A stretch of DNA of 21,173 bases from CAYFQH01 sp964345215 (GCA_964345215.1 CAYFQH010000033.1:1-21173), one strand, 5' to 3'. Counted from the stretch's first letter, positions 1-7,095 are shown. The notes: a model not told the origin generated them from the letters alone. A program made the numbers and translations.

Positions 1-476
1 AAGTTTGCCGCCTTGATACAGGGATTAAATGGGTAAATGATATTTATTGCCGCGGCAAAAAGCTGTGCGGCATTTTGGCTCAAAGCCAGCTTTCCACTTT
101 CTCAGGCCAACCTAGCACCGTGGTTATTGGCATTGGCATCAACACCGGCACCGTAGCTAAAGAGGTAGCGGATATTGCCACCTCCATTTTGGAGGAAACA
201 GGGCTTACAAACATCCGCAACCAACTGATTGCCCAAATTTTAAACACCTTTGAAGCGTTGTTTATTGATTTTACGGTCAGGGATAAAAAAGCTGAAATTC
301 TGTTAGAATATGACCAAAAGCTTTTTATTAAGGGTAAAAAAGTGCTAATAGAGCAGGAGAATCACCGCTATACCGCCCTGGTTACCGGCATTGATAAGGA
401 CGGGGCCCTTATGGTTATTGATGAACAGGGCCGCTTATGCTGCCTGCAGGCAGGCAGGGTGCACTTAAGTTGGTAG
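1..476 (+). CDS. birA: Biotin-[acetyl-CoA carboxylase] ligase, C-terminal part (5' end outside window)
   Basis: The frame is open from base 3 with no start in the window, so this is the 3' part of a longer gene (158 codons here, against about 320 in two-domain BirA). Visible residues include the ligase core motif KWVND followed by GKKLCGIL, which matches the KWPND and GRKLAGIL motifs of biotin protein ligases. The GIGINTG segment and the small C-terminal SH3-like domain (about the last 45 residues, ending in AGRVHLSW) follow. The family makes biotinyl-5'-AMP and transfers biotin to the Lys of the AMKM motif in biotin carriers; such a carrier lies 3 kb away on the other strand. Whether an N-terminal DNA-binding domain (repressor form) exists cannot be seen. 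A TTG at 75 is an internal Leu codon, not the start, because conserved core sequence precedes it. Confidence 0.93.
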   Translation, partial: VCRLDTGIKWVNDIYCRGKKLCGILAQSQLSTFSGQPSTVVIGIGINTGTVAKEVADIATSILEETGLTNIRNQLIAQILNTFEALFIDFTVRDKKAEILLEYDQKLFIKGKKVLIEQENHRYTALVTGIDKDGALMVIDEQGRLCCLQAGRVHLSW

Positions 477-496
477 CACCTTAAACCACTGAAACA

Positions 497-534
497 AAAG
501 GCCCCTGTACATTGAGCTGTATAGGGGCCTTTTT
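497..534. terminator. Bidirectional intrinsic terminator between birA and oadA
   Basis: A stem of about 12 bp (AGGCCCCTGTAC paired with GTATAGGGGCCT, one G-U pair) is flanked by AAAA on the left and TTTT on the right, so it can work on both strands. It sits between two convergent genes, 20 nt after the birA stop and 15 nt after the minus-strand oadA stop. Confidence 0.88.
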
Positions 535-548
535 AAGCTTAAAGCGAT

Positions 549-1934
549 TTAAAAGGTAATGGTAATCATTTGTTCGGGCACATCGTAGAAGGGGTCCTTG
601 CGCTTTTTCAAAAAGTCCAGGGCTAGGTTGGGGAAGGAGGCGTACATTAGCACATCTTCAACGGATTCGGCTAAATCCCCCAATTCTTTTTTATACCCTT
701 CCATCGCGGGGGGAATATCATCTGCCGGGCGGTGGGTAATAGGCTTTTCATCGCCGATAATTTTTTTGCGCACTTCATCGGAAATAGGTGCCGGGCTTTT
801 GCCGTATAAGCCCTTTACATAGTCTTTAATTTCCTTGGGTACCATTTTATACCGTTCCCCGCTGATGACGTTCATCAGTGCCTGGGTGCCTACCATTTGG
901 CTTAAGGGGGTCACCAATGGCGGATAACCCATATCGGCCCTCACAATAGGTACTTCTTTTAAAACTTCATCGTACTTGTCTTCCTTCCCCGCCTCTTTTA
1001 ACTGAGAAAGCAGGTTGGAGAGCATCCCCCCAGGAATTTGAGAGATTAGGGTGCCGGGCTGTATATCCATTACCTTGGGATTTAAAATTCCCTCTGTGCG
1101 GTATTTTTCTTTAATGGGTTTAAAGTAGTCGGCAATTTGGGTTAAAACCTCCAAGTTCATCCCTGTGTCGTAGCCCAGCCCTTCCAAAGCAATGGTTAGG
1201 GATTCGGTAGCAGGCTGGCTGGTGCCCCCCGCAAAAGGGGAAATGGCGGTATCAATAAAGTCCGCCCCGGCCTCGATGGATTTTAAATAGGTCATTTCCG
1301 AAATGCCGCTGGTGGAGTGGGTGTGCATTTCCAGGGGAATTTGGGTTACTTTGCGAATGGCGGTAACCAGGTTGAAGGCCTCGCCGGGGAGCAAAATCCC
1401 GGCCATGTCTTTAATAGCAATGCTGCCGGCCCCCATTTCAATTAGCTTTTGTACCAAATCAACGTAGTATTCAATGGTATGCACCTTGGAAATGGTGTAG
1501 CAGATACAAGCTTGACACTCTCCGCCATATTTGTTAATGGCATCCATAGCCACCCGCAGGTTATCCGTATCGTTTAGGGCATCAAAAACCCTAATCACAT
1601 CAATGCCGTTCTCAATGGCTTTTTGAACAAAGGCATCCACCACATCATCGGCGTAATGGTGGTAGCCTAAAATATTTTGGCCCCTCAGGAGCATTTGAAG
1701 CTTGGTCTTCTTCACATGTTTGCGGATGGTTCTAAGCCTTACCCAAGGATCTTCGTTTAAATAACGAAGAGAAGCATCAAAGGTAGCCCCGCCCCATACT
1801 TCAAGGGCCCTGTAACCGGCCTGATCCATCAGCCCCAGAACAGGCACCATTTCATCGGTAGTCATACGGGTGGCAATTAAACTTTGGTGGGCATCCCGCA
1901 GAACCGTATCAATTAATCCAATTTTTCGTTTCAT
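549..1934 (-). CDS. oadA: Carboxyltransferase (alpha) subunit of a Na+-pumping decarboxylase, OadA type
   Basis: The 461-residue protein is a DRE-TIM/HMGL-like carboxyltransferase of the OadA / transcarboxylase 5S / pyruvate carboxylase CT family. The metal site is intact: D14 in TVLRDAHQS, K175 in AIKDMAG (the carbamylated Lys of the family) and H204/H206 in MHTHSTSG. The 161-residue spacing from the Asp to the Lys is the same as I recall for 5S. It would move CO2 from oxaloacetate to biotin on the separate carrier, releasing pyruvate. Unlike Klebsiella OadA it has no fused C-terminal biotinyl domain; it stops after the conserved CT C-terminal region. It is the last gene of the operon, 26 nt after the small oadG-like gene. 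I chose ATG 1934, six nt after GAGGG; an in-frame TTG directly upstream (1937) is the alternative. An acyl-CoA:pyruvate transcarboxylase role is possible, but the OadB partner favours decarboxylation. Confidence 0.92.
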   Translation of the reverse strand: MKRKIGLIDTVLRDAHQSLIATRMTTDEMVPVLGLMDQAGYRALEVWGGATFDASLRYLNEDPWVRLRTIRKHVKKTKLQMLLRGQNILGYHHYADDVVDAFVQKAIENGIDVIRVFDALNDTDNLRVAMDAINKYGGECQACICYTISKVHTIEYYVDLVQKLIEMGAGSIAIKDMAGILLPGEAFNLVTAIRKVTQIPLEMHTHSTSGISEMTYLKSIEAGADFIDTAISPFAGGTSQPATESLTIALEGLGYDTGMNLEVLTQIADYFKPIKEKYRTEGILNPKVMDIQPGTLISQIPGGMLSNLLSQLKEAGKEDKYDEVLKEVPIVRADMGYPPLVTPLSQMVGTQALMNVISGERYKMVPKEIKDYVKGLYGKSPAPISDEVRKKIIGDEKPITHRPADDIPPAMEGYKKELGDLAESVEDVLMYASFPNLALDFLKKRKDPFYDVPEQMITITF

Positions 1935-1960
1935 CAATATCCCTCATTTACGTGTTTTGC

Positions 1961-2167
1961 CTATTGCTGTTCTTCCTCTTTAGGAGGAAAGGCTTTCTTA
2001 AGCCCAATACAGGCAAGGTAGATTACAAACAAAGCAATAAAGATCCCCAGCATTCCTTTACCCATCATGGCAAAGGCTTCGGGCAGGAGTTTGGTGGTAA
2101 AGCCAAGTTTCATTCCTTCCCCTGTAGCGGACAAAAGCTGTGAACCTGATAAAATACTGTTTAACAT
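1961..2167 (-). CDS. oadG: Small OadG-like gamma subunit (membrane anchor)
   Basis: A 68-residue protein with one hydrophobic helix (about residues 34-56, in the segment GKGMLGIFIALFVIYLACIG) followed by a short charged tail ending in PPKEEEQQ. This is the layout of gamma subunits of Na+-translocating decarboxylases, which assemble the carboxyltransferase with the beta pump. Known gamma subunits are roughly 80-120 residues, so this one is at the short end and lacks the Ala/Pro-rich linker and conserved C-terminal patch. The missing C-terminal part may be supplied by the first gene of the operon. The start at ATG 2167 has GGGAGG eight nt upstream. It sits 14 nt after oadB. The family call rests on context and topology more than on sequence identity. 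Confidence 0.72.
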   Translation of the reverse strand: MLNSILSGSQLLSATGEGMKLGFTTKLLPEAFAMMGKGMLGIFIALFVIYLACIGLKKAFPPKEEEQQ

Positions 2168-2181
2168 TTTTCATTCCTCCC

Positions 2182-3318
2182 TTAGCCTGCAAACATAGAC
2201 AGAATAAGCCCTGCCGCCACCACCGAGGCAATTTGCCCCGCTACGTTGGCACCAATGGCATAGTTTAAAATAAAGTTCTGCTTGTCTTCCTTGGAGGCCA
2301 GGCGCTGAACCACCCGGGCAGACATAGGGAAGGCAGATATACCGGCAGCACCAATCATGGGGTTGATTTTATTTTTTCTAAACAAGTTCAACAATTTAGC
2401 AAACAGCACCCCGCCAATGGTATCCATTACAAAGGCAACCAGGCCTAAAATTAACACTAATCCCACCTCGGGGCGCATAATTTTATCGGCGGTCATCTGT
2501 ACGGAAATGGTAAAGCCCAATAAAATTGAAATAATGTTCACCAACTCGTTTTGAGCGGTGGCACTTAAACGGTCCAGTACACCGCACTCTCGCAAGAGGT
2601 TGCCAAACATTAAGAATCCGACCAAGGGCAATGAAGCCGGGGCGATAAACCCTGCAACGATACAGATTATAATAGGAAATAGAATTTTAGTGGTTTTGGA
2701 TACCCCGGTAGCCTTATAGGGCATACGGATCATCCGCTCTTTTTTGGTGGTAACCAGCTTGATGGCCATGGGCTGAATCAGCGGTACCAGGGCCATATAG
2801 GAGTAGGCCACCACTGTAATGGCCCCCATCAACCATTTGGAATCTCCCGATAATAAGTGGTTGGATACATAAATGGCCGAAGGTCCATCTGCCGCACCGA
2901 TAATGCCGATAGAGGCTGCCTCAAACAAGTCAAAACCAAACAAAGTAGCCATAACCAAGGCAAAGAAAATACCAAACTGGGCAGCAGCTCCAAACAAAAG
3001 CATAAAGGGATTTTGAAGGAGAGGGCCAAAATCAATCATCGCCCCGATGCCAATAAACAACAACAGTGGAAATAGTTCTGTAGCAATACCAAAATCAAAA
3101 ATGGTATTGAGGACCCCGGGTTCTACCTGGCCGTTAACCACCTGGTTAATCATAGCGGAACCTGGAAAGTTAACTAAAATGGTGCCAAGGCCCATGGGCA
3201 CAAGGAGCGTTGGCTCAATGTCTTTTTTTATGCCAAGGTATAAAAGCAGGCCGCCAACAACCATCATAATAATTTGTGCAAGGGTAACAGAGGTAATTCC
3301 TTTTAACAGTATATCCAC
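2182..3318 (-). CDS. oadB: Na+-translocating decarboxylase beta subunit (OadB/MmdB/GcdB family)
   Basis: A 378-residue, strongly hydrophobic polytopic membrane protein. The family signature GAADGPS with Asp144 is present; the equivalent Asp of Klebsiella OadB is essential for decarboxylation of carboxybiotin and Na+ movement. Other recognisable stretches are FPLLLFIGIGAMIDFGPL, SAMINQV, and the C-terminal region with ISAFPMSARVVQ and NFILNYAIGANVAGQI. The subunit decarboxylates biotin-CO2 on the carrier and couples this to export of Na+. The start is GTG at 3318 with AGGAGG seven nt upstream. It lies 27 nt downstream of the biotin carrier gene and 14 nt upstream of the gamma-like gene. The beta family is shared by oxaloacetate, methylmalonyl-CoA, glutaconyl-CoA and malonate pumps, so the substrate must be read from the alpha subunit. 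Confidence 0.93.
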   Translation of the reverse strand: MDILLKGITSVTLAQIIMMVVGGLLLYLGIKKDIEPTLLVPMGLGTILVNFPGSAMINQVVNGQVEPGVLNTIFDFGIATELFPLLLFIGIGAMIDFGPLLQNPFMLLFGAAAQFGIFFALVMATLFGFDLFEAASIGIIGAADGPSAIYVSNHLLSGDSKWLMGAITVVAYSYMALVPLIQPMAIKLVTTKKERMIRMPYKATGVSKTTKILFPIIICIVAGFIAPASLPLVGFLMFGNLLRECGVLDRLSATAQNELVNIISILLGFTISVQMTADKIMRPEVGLVLILGLVAFVMDTIGGVLFAKLLNLFRKNKINPMIGAAGISAFPMSARVVQRLASKEDKQNFILNYAIGANVAGQIASVVAAGLILSMFAG

Positions 3319-3345
3319 ACAAATCCTCCTAAAGCGATAATATCA

Positions 3346-3747
3346 CTATTCAATGGTTAAAATGGGTTTGCCCACATCAATGGGGGCCCCTTCTTTAACA
3401 TAAATGGCCGTTACGGTACCGGCCTTAGGAGCCACCAGCTCGTTTTCCATTTTCATGGCTTCTAAAACAGCTACGGTTTGTTCAAAGGCCACCTGGTCCC
3501 CCACGCTTACCTTAAGGGCCAAAATATTGCCGGGCATAGGGGCCTCAATGGTTACCCCTTTAGAGGAAGGCACCGGTACCCTCGTTTCAGCCACTGGAGC
3601 TGCTGCCGGAGCGGGGGCTGATGTTGAGGAGGCCACAAAAACCGGGGCAGGCTTTGCAGGCTGTACCGGGGCGGGGCTGCCACCGATTTCCTCCAGTTCA
3701 ACCAAGTAGGATTTTCCGTTTACGTTTACCTTAAATTTTCTTAACAT
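3346..3747 (-). CDS. Biotin carboxyl carrier protein of the decarboxylase
   Basis: 133 residues in three parts. The N-terminal strand region (MLRKFKVNVNGKSYLVELEE) is typical of free biotin carriers of decarboxylases and transcarboxylases. A flexible Pro/Ala-rich linker follows (about 25-60). The biotinyl-lipoyl domain (about 64-133) carries EAMKMENE with the target Lys99, and the paired Gly/Pro turn is PMPGNI. It shuttles CO2 between the alpha and beta subunits. ATG 3747 is preceded by GAGGTG at six nt. It is the second gene of the operon, 21 nt after the stop of the first. Biotinylation by the neighbouring birA product is an inference from family roles and proximity. Equivalents are called OadA-C, MmdC, GcdC or 1.3S depending on the system. 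Confidence 0.93.
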   Translation of the reverse strand: MLRKFKVNVNGKSYLVELEEIGGSPAPVQPAKPAPVFVASSTSAPAPAAAPVAETRVPVPSSKGVTIEAPMPGNILALKVSVGDQVAFEQTVAVLEAMKMENELVAPKAGTVTAIYVKEGAPIDVGKPILTIE

Positions 3748-3768
3748 AAAAACACCTCATTTATTTTT

Positions 3769-4119
3769 TTACAGTTGTGTAATGCCCTTTAGCTTAAAGC
3801 AGCTGTTTGGCTGGTTATCTGCCGCAATGGCACTAGCTACAAGAGCTGCCGCTTCTTTATGTTCATCAATGGCATATACATGCCGTACCCTTACATTTGT
3901 ATTGGGGTTATTCTCTGCCATAATGGCTGCGGTAATAATACAAACCAGCTCCTTTTCCTCATCCTTGGCCGGATAGGCGATGCCTAGTTTTACATAGTCA
4001 TCGTCTAAAACCTCTTCTAGGGCTCCATTGCCCCCTAAGGAGGCCGGTTCTATTGGCAACGCTGCTGCTTCAGGGTGGGTTTTGCTTTTTCGAGAAAATA
4101 TTTTCTTTAAGAAGTTCAT
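3769..4119 (-). CDS. Small soluble decarboxylase-operon protein resembling the C-terminal part of OadG/MmdD
   Basis: 116 residues with a basic N-terminus (MNFLKKIFSRKSK), a low-complexity Ala/Pro stretch and a conserved-looking C-terminal half. In that half, KELVCIITAAIMAENN and AAALVASAIAADN are two similar amphipathic helices, each followed by a basic or aromatic patch (VRVRHVY; CFKLKGITQL). OadG/MmdD gamma and delta subunits end in a similar pattern (E-L-x-x-I-x-A-A-I followed by a basic strand). No membrane helix is present, so it may be the detached C-terminal domain that the 68-residue gamma-like protein lacks, comparable to MmdE of Veillonella. It is the first gene of the operon. I chose ATG 4119 because AAAGGAGA lies nine nt upstream. 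The longer frame starting at 4182 has no ribosome site and its first codon falls inside the likely -10 box. Confidence 0.6.
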   Translation of the reverse strand: MNFLKKIFSRKSKTHPEAAALPIEPASLGGNGALEEVLDDDYVKLGIAYPAKDEEKELVCIITAAIMAENNPNTNVRVRHVYAIDEHKEAAALVASAIAADNQPNSCFKLKGITQL

Positions 4120-4177
4120 TATAAAATGTCTCCTTTCTTGCAGAGTAAACTTCATGATTAAAAACCGCTTACCAATT

Positions 4178-4186
4178 ATCATACCA
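4178..4186 (-). promoter_or_regulatory. Extended -10 promoter of the decarboxylase operon (likely)
   Basis: Reading on minus: TGG followed by TATGAT, an extended -10 motif, about 59 nt upstream of the chosen start. No convincing -35 hexamer lies at 16-18 nt, only an A/T-rich stretch. The sequence farther upstream (4190-4276) is very A/T-rich and carries no gene. Confidence 0.4.
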
Positions 4187-4278
4187 ATTTTTTTAAGTAA
4201 AATCTATACAAAAGCGCAATAAACACAATTTTTTTACGCTATATATTTAAAATTAAAGTTTAATATTTTAAACATCAT

Positions 4279-4304
4279 AAAAAAAGAAGGCTATAAAGCC
4301 TTCT
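4279..4304 (-). terminator. Intrinsic terminator hairpin (minus strand)
   Basis: On minus: AGAAGGC, loop TTTATA, GCCTTCT, followed directly by seven T. It would stop transcripts coming from the ABC/YxeA operon before the decarboxylase promoter. It also forms the left end of the palindrome-rich element. Confidence 0.6.
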
Positions 4305-4573
4305 CAGGGTGTCAAAAAACCCCAAACATAAAGCGTGGGATGCATGAAGGCGGCAAGACGCCTTCAGGTAAAATCGAGACCCAGCGAGGTTCATTGGGCC
4401 CTTTTATTGCGGTGAGTCTCGGCGATTTTAATAAAAAAGGGGCAATGCCAAAAATCGCTGGGCTACAGATTCCTCTGCCCGGGAAAGCTTCGTTTTTCTT
4501 AAGGTTTTCAGCGAAAAACATTTGTAACTCGAAACAATAAATGTAGCAATGCTACCAAGAGGAATCTGCAAGT

Positions 4574-4600
4574 CCAATAAAATGAATTTCATTTTATTGG
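4574..4600. repeat. Perfect 13-bp inverted repeat with 1-nt centre
   Basis: CCAATAAAATGAA, T, TTCATTTTATTGG. On + it is followed by AAGGCT-ATGA-AGCTTT and a T run (to 4623), so the pair could act as a terminator on +, although no + gene precedes it. The A/T-rich arms make cruciform or hairpin formation plausible. Confidence 0.7.
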
Positions 4601-4636
4601 AAGGCTATGAAGCTTTCTTTTTTATACCGTTTATTC

Positions 4637-5035
4637 TTATTGCTTTTTTTCTTCCAAAATCTTCAGCACTTTTTCCGGCACTTCTTCTTTGGCAATGGTC
4701 TGGTGCTTTACAACAATGGTTTTGCTTAAGCTGAACTTTACATAACTTCCCGGTTCCAGCACTTTTTGCCCCAAGCCCTCATGAACTGAAAAAATGGCTA
4801 TCCGCTCTTCACCTTTTTCATTATAGGCTTTTAGCTCATATTCTTTACCCATATCCACTTCATTGCCCCTATCATCGTAAAGGGCTTCCAATTCCGTTGA
4901 GGCATCCATGGGCACCTGGGCATAGTAGTCCTCCCCCACATAACGGTTATTGTAATACTTTTTACCGCTATAACCCAGCACAATTAAAATAATAATAATA
5001 AAAATAACTAAAAATATTTTCACAGATTTACTCAT
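4637..5035 (-). CDS. YxeA-family (DUF1093) exported or anchored protein
   Basis: 132 residues with an N-terminal hydrophobic helix (about 7-23, VKIFLVIFIIIILIVLGY), probably a signal anchor, then a small beta-rich domain. The sequence YNNRYVGEDYYAQV and the C-terminal EVPEKVLKIL match the pattern of the YxeA family (N-RY-G--YY at the start, E-P-KV--L at the end). Bacillus YxeA is about 115 residues and is encoded beside a peptide-antibiotic ABC transporter, the same context as here. The gene lies 12 nt after the permease and is last in a three-gene operon. The molecular role of the family is not established; a part in sensing or protection at the membrane surface is an inference from context. 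Confidence 0.8.
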   Translation of the reverse strand: MSKSVKIFLVIFIIIILIVLGYSGKKYYNNRYVGEDYYAQVPMDASTELEALYDDRGNEVDMGKEYELKAYNEKGEERIAIFSVHEGLGQKVLEPGSYVKFSLSKTIVVKHQTIAKEEVPEKVLKILEEKKQ

Positions 5036-5047
5036 CTCTTCCCATCC

Positions 5048-5794
5048 TTAAAAACTAAGTTCTTTTTTCGTAAACACAGCCGATGTTAAAATCGCCGGTA
5101 AAATCAAGTATAATACAACAATAACCAAACTGCCTCCCTCAAAGAGACCTGTTTGAAACCCCATAAACAGGTTTTCAGCAGCATTTTTAAACAGATAGGG
5201 GGTTAAATCACCTAGTATTTTCATAATCTGAGGCGCACTTAAAGCAAGGGATAAAATCGTATGGATAAAGCCAGAGCTGAGCAAAACAACCATGGTTAAA
5301 GAAATGCCTGCATTTTGGGTCCAATATACAAAAACCCCTGCTATCACCTGGTAGCCCATTACTTTTGTGTAGGACCCAAGGGCACTGATGATCAACGCTT
5401 GGGTTTGTTCAGCAGAAAACCCGCCCCCAAGCAAAAAAGACAAAAGAAAAAATAAACCTCCCCAAAAAACGTATAGCCCTAGGGAAATAAGCCAGCCTGT
5501 TATCTGTTTAACAATAACAGCCCCAGGCCTTGACTGGCCGGCGGCAATAGTAGTGCCCAAGGTTTTACCCTTAAAGTCATCTAAATAAACAAGGGAAAAT
5601 ACAATGGCACAAACCACCACCGCGGCAACATCAATTAAAATGGTGCCCATAATGAAATGTTCTTTGGTTTTCTCTCCCTGGCTGGTGCCTATAAAAACCA
5701 TAGTAGCTCCAATCAAAAGGCCTACTACAAGGGTAAATATATAAAAACTTTTTTTGTGAAAAATACGGTACAGTTCCGCTTTAAAGTAATTCAT
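5048..5794 (-). CDS. ABC-2-type ABC transporter permease (BcrB/lantibiotic-immunity type)
   Basis: 248 residues with about six hydrophobic helices: near 17-36, 50-72, 95-120, 135-160, 165-190 and 222-242. The N-terminus MNYFKAELYRIFHKKSFYIF is the cytoplasmic amphipathic start common in ABC-2 permeases of the bacitracin/lantibiotic protection group, and DDFKGKTLGTTIAAGQSR is the typical cytoplasmic loop after helix 2. It is encoded 4 nt after the ATPase gene, indicating translational coupling, and 12 nt before the YxeA-like gene. It probably forms the membrane channel of an exporter moving a peptide or lipid-active compound out of the cell; the substrate cannot be read from sequence. Confidence 0.85.
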   Translation of the reverse strand: MNYFKAELYRIFHKKSFYIFTLVVGLLIGATMVFIGTSQGEKTKEHFIMGTILIDVAAVVVCAIVFSLVYLDDFKGKTLGTTIAAGQSRPGAVIVKQITGWLISLGLYVFWGGLFFLLSFLLGGGFSAEQTQALIISALGSYTKVMGYQVIAGVFVYWTQNAGISLTMVVLLSSGFIHTILSLALSAPQIMKILGDLTPYLFKNAAENLFMGFQTGLFEGGSLVIVVLYLILPAILTSAVFTKKELSF

Positions 5795-5798
5795 GTCA

Positions 5799-6719
5799 TC
5801 ACCGTCCTATCAGTTCAAAGAAGTATTCTTCCAGCGTATGGCCCTTCGGCTGCATTTTATATAAGTCCACCCCTTGGCTTACTAAATGGCTGGCCACCAG
5901 GTTCGGTTTTATATTAGGGTTATTAATGCTTAGCCCATTTTCTTCAAGCAAGATAATCTCCTCTGGCAATAACTGCAATTTTTCAATCAAAATTTTTTTT
6001 GCCTGCTGATTGGAACTCACTTGAAGGTATAAAACCCCTTTGGTTCCATTGTGTAGTTCTGCCCGCGAAAGCTCTTTTACCAGCCTGCCATCGTTTAAAA
6101 AACCGAAGGTAGTAGCAATCATTTCCAGCTCACTTAAAATATGGGAGGAGATTAAAAAAGTAAGGCCTTCGTTTTGGTGCAAAGAGTGAATAATGTTACG
6201 AATTTCTACAATTCCTTCCGGATCGAGGCCGTTTACAGGCTCGTCTAAAACAATCATTTTAGGGCTATCTATCAAGGCTGCCGCCAGGCCCAGCCGCTGT
6301 TTCATGCCCATAGAAAAGGCAGCAAAAGGCTTGGTGGTATTGGCCAGATTTACAAGCTTTAACAGGCGGCCTGTTTCTTTTTTACCGCTTTGAGCCCCTT
6401 TTACCTTTGAAAAATACATCAGGTTTTCATGGGCCGATAAGTAAGGAAAAAAACCGCCCCCCACAAAACTGCCAATGTGCCTGGAAGCCTTACGCCTGCC
6501 AGAAACTGTATTTTCCCCTAATAGGCTCATCTCTCCGCTGGTGGGGATTGACAGGCCCAAAAGCAATTTAAACAAGGTGGTTTTACCCGCGCCGTTTTTG
6601 CCGATTAAGCCGTAAATATCCCCCTGATTTACATTAATGCTTACCTGATCTACCGCCGTAGTGGTTTGGTATTTTTTAGTAAGCTGCTGGGTTTTAACTA
6701 AAACCTTTTGGTCACCCAA
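5799..6719 (-). CDS. ABC transporter ATP-binding protein (BcrA type)
   Basis: 306 residues from the TTG at 6719 (314 if the ATG at 6743 is used). Walker A is GKNGAGKTT, the ABC signature is FSMGMKQRLGLAAAL and Walker B is MIVLDEPVNGLDPEG, followed by the H-loop region SSHILSELE. After the NBD there is an extension of about 85 residues (from about residue 220), as in BcrA-like ATPases. It would power the adjacent permease. I prefer the TTG because AGAAAGGA lies ten nt upstream of it, whereas the ATG at 6743 has no ribosome site. It is the first gene of the operon; upstream sequence carries a 6-bp CGCCTA/TAGGCG inverted repeat (about 6754-6783) that could be an operator. Confidence 0.88.
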   Translation of the reverse strand: MGDQKVLVKTQQLTKKYQTTTAVDQVSINVNQGDIYGLIGKNGAGKTTLFKLLLGLSIPTSGEMSLLGENTVSGRRKASRHIGSFVGGGFFPYLSAHENLMYFSKVKGAQSGKKETGRLLKLVNLANTTKPFAAFSMGMKQRLGLAAALIDSPKMIVLDEPVNGLDPEGIVEIRNIIHSLHQNEGLTFLISSHILSELEMIATTFGFLNDGRLVKELSRAELHNGTKGVLYLQVSSNQQAKKILIEKLQLLPEEIILLEENGLSINNPNIKPNLVASHLVSQGVDLYKMQPKGHTLEEYFFELIGR

Positions 6720-6743
6720 TACTGTCAGATCCTTTCTATGCAT

Positions 6744-7056
6744 AAAGTTCGCCTAAAGGCATGTTCACTATATCCCTAGGCGGTCATTTGTATAAAGGCC
6801 TATTTAAAAGGCAAGACGAATCTTATCGCAGGATGCTTTATGGTGCAAGGATTTAAGGCCTTTTCTCATGGTCTTCTAATTTTTCTAACGCTCTGTTAAT
6901 CAAAAAAGAGGCGATGATTCCCATAAATCAAAAGGAAAGTGGACACTTGCAGAACGTGCCTTTCTTAAAATAAGTCTGGTCATGTACCAAATAGAAATCT
7001 ATACATTTCATAAAGTGAGTTTCATTTTATTTGGGGGTATCCAACTTGCAACACTT
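6744..7056. other. Gene-poor interval upstream of the ABC operon
   Basis: About 310 bp without a supported gene. It contains a 23-codon minus frame at 6853-6924 (MGIIASFLINRALEKLEDHE...) with no ribosome site, possibly the tail of a lost gene. It also contains the CGCCTA/TAGGCG dyad near the ABC start and an imperfect CCAAATA/TATTTGG inverted repeat around 6988-7035. A -10-like TATAGT near 6772 has no good -35. Confidence 0.35.
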
Positions 7057-7084
7057 AAAAGGGGCACCTTCTGGTGCCCCTTTT
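7057..7084. terminator. Intrinsic terminator after ftsH
   Basis: A perfect 12-bp stem AAAAGGGGCACC / GGTGCCCCTTTT with a 4-nt loop, 12 nt after the ftsH stop on minus. A and T tracts at its two ends make it usable on both strands. Confidence 0.9.
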
Positions 7085-7095
7085 AGCGGTTTTTC

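Larger units (their letters stand above)
4277..4625. repeat. Palindrome-rich 349-bp element with imperfect terminal inverted repeats (MITE-like or structured RNA)
   Basis: The two ends are imperfect inverted copies of about 28 bp. The left end is ATAAAAAAAG then AAGGCT...AGCCTTCT; the right end read on the other strand is ATAAAAAAG then AAGCT...AGCCTTCC. The inside is packed with inverted repeats: TGAAGGCG/CGCCTTCA (4345-4366), TAAAATCGAGAC against GTCTCG and CGATTTTA (4369-4430), CCCAGCGA/TCGCTGGG (from about 4380 to 4462), AGATTCCTCT/AGAGGAATCT (about 4465-4567), GTAGCA/TGCTAC (4543-4555), and a perfect 13-1-13 palindrome (4574-4600). No reading frame here looks coding. It could be a non-autonomous mobile repeat, a REP-like element or a structured RNA; I cannot choose without other copies. 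Confidence 0.5.

Noticed and set aside
4120..4276. Riboswitch or biotin operator before the decarboxylase operon
   Set aside because: The leader is only about 50 nt and no long BirA-type dyad was seen; the upstream sequence is simply A/T-rich.
4312..4540. Overlapping frames of 66-69 codons inside the palindrome-rich element
   Set aside because: They lie on both strands over the same inverted repeats and show no family motif or ribosome site.
7033..7050. Shared repeat with 17241-17262 (GGGGTATCC then AACTTG)
   Set aside because: The two differ by a 2-nt insertion and have different surroundings; the match is short enough to be chance.
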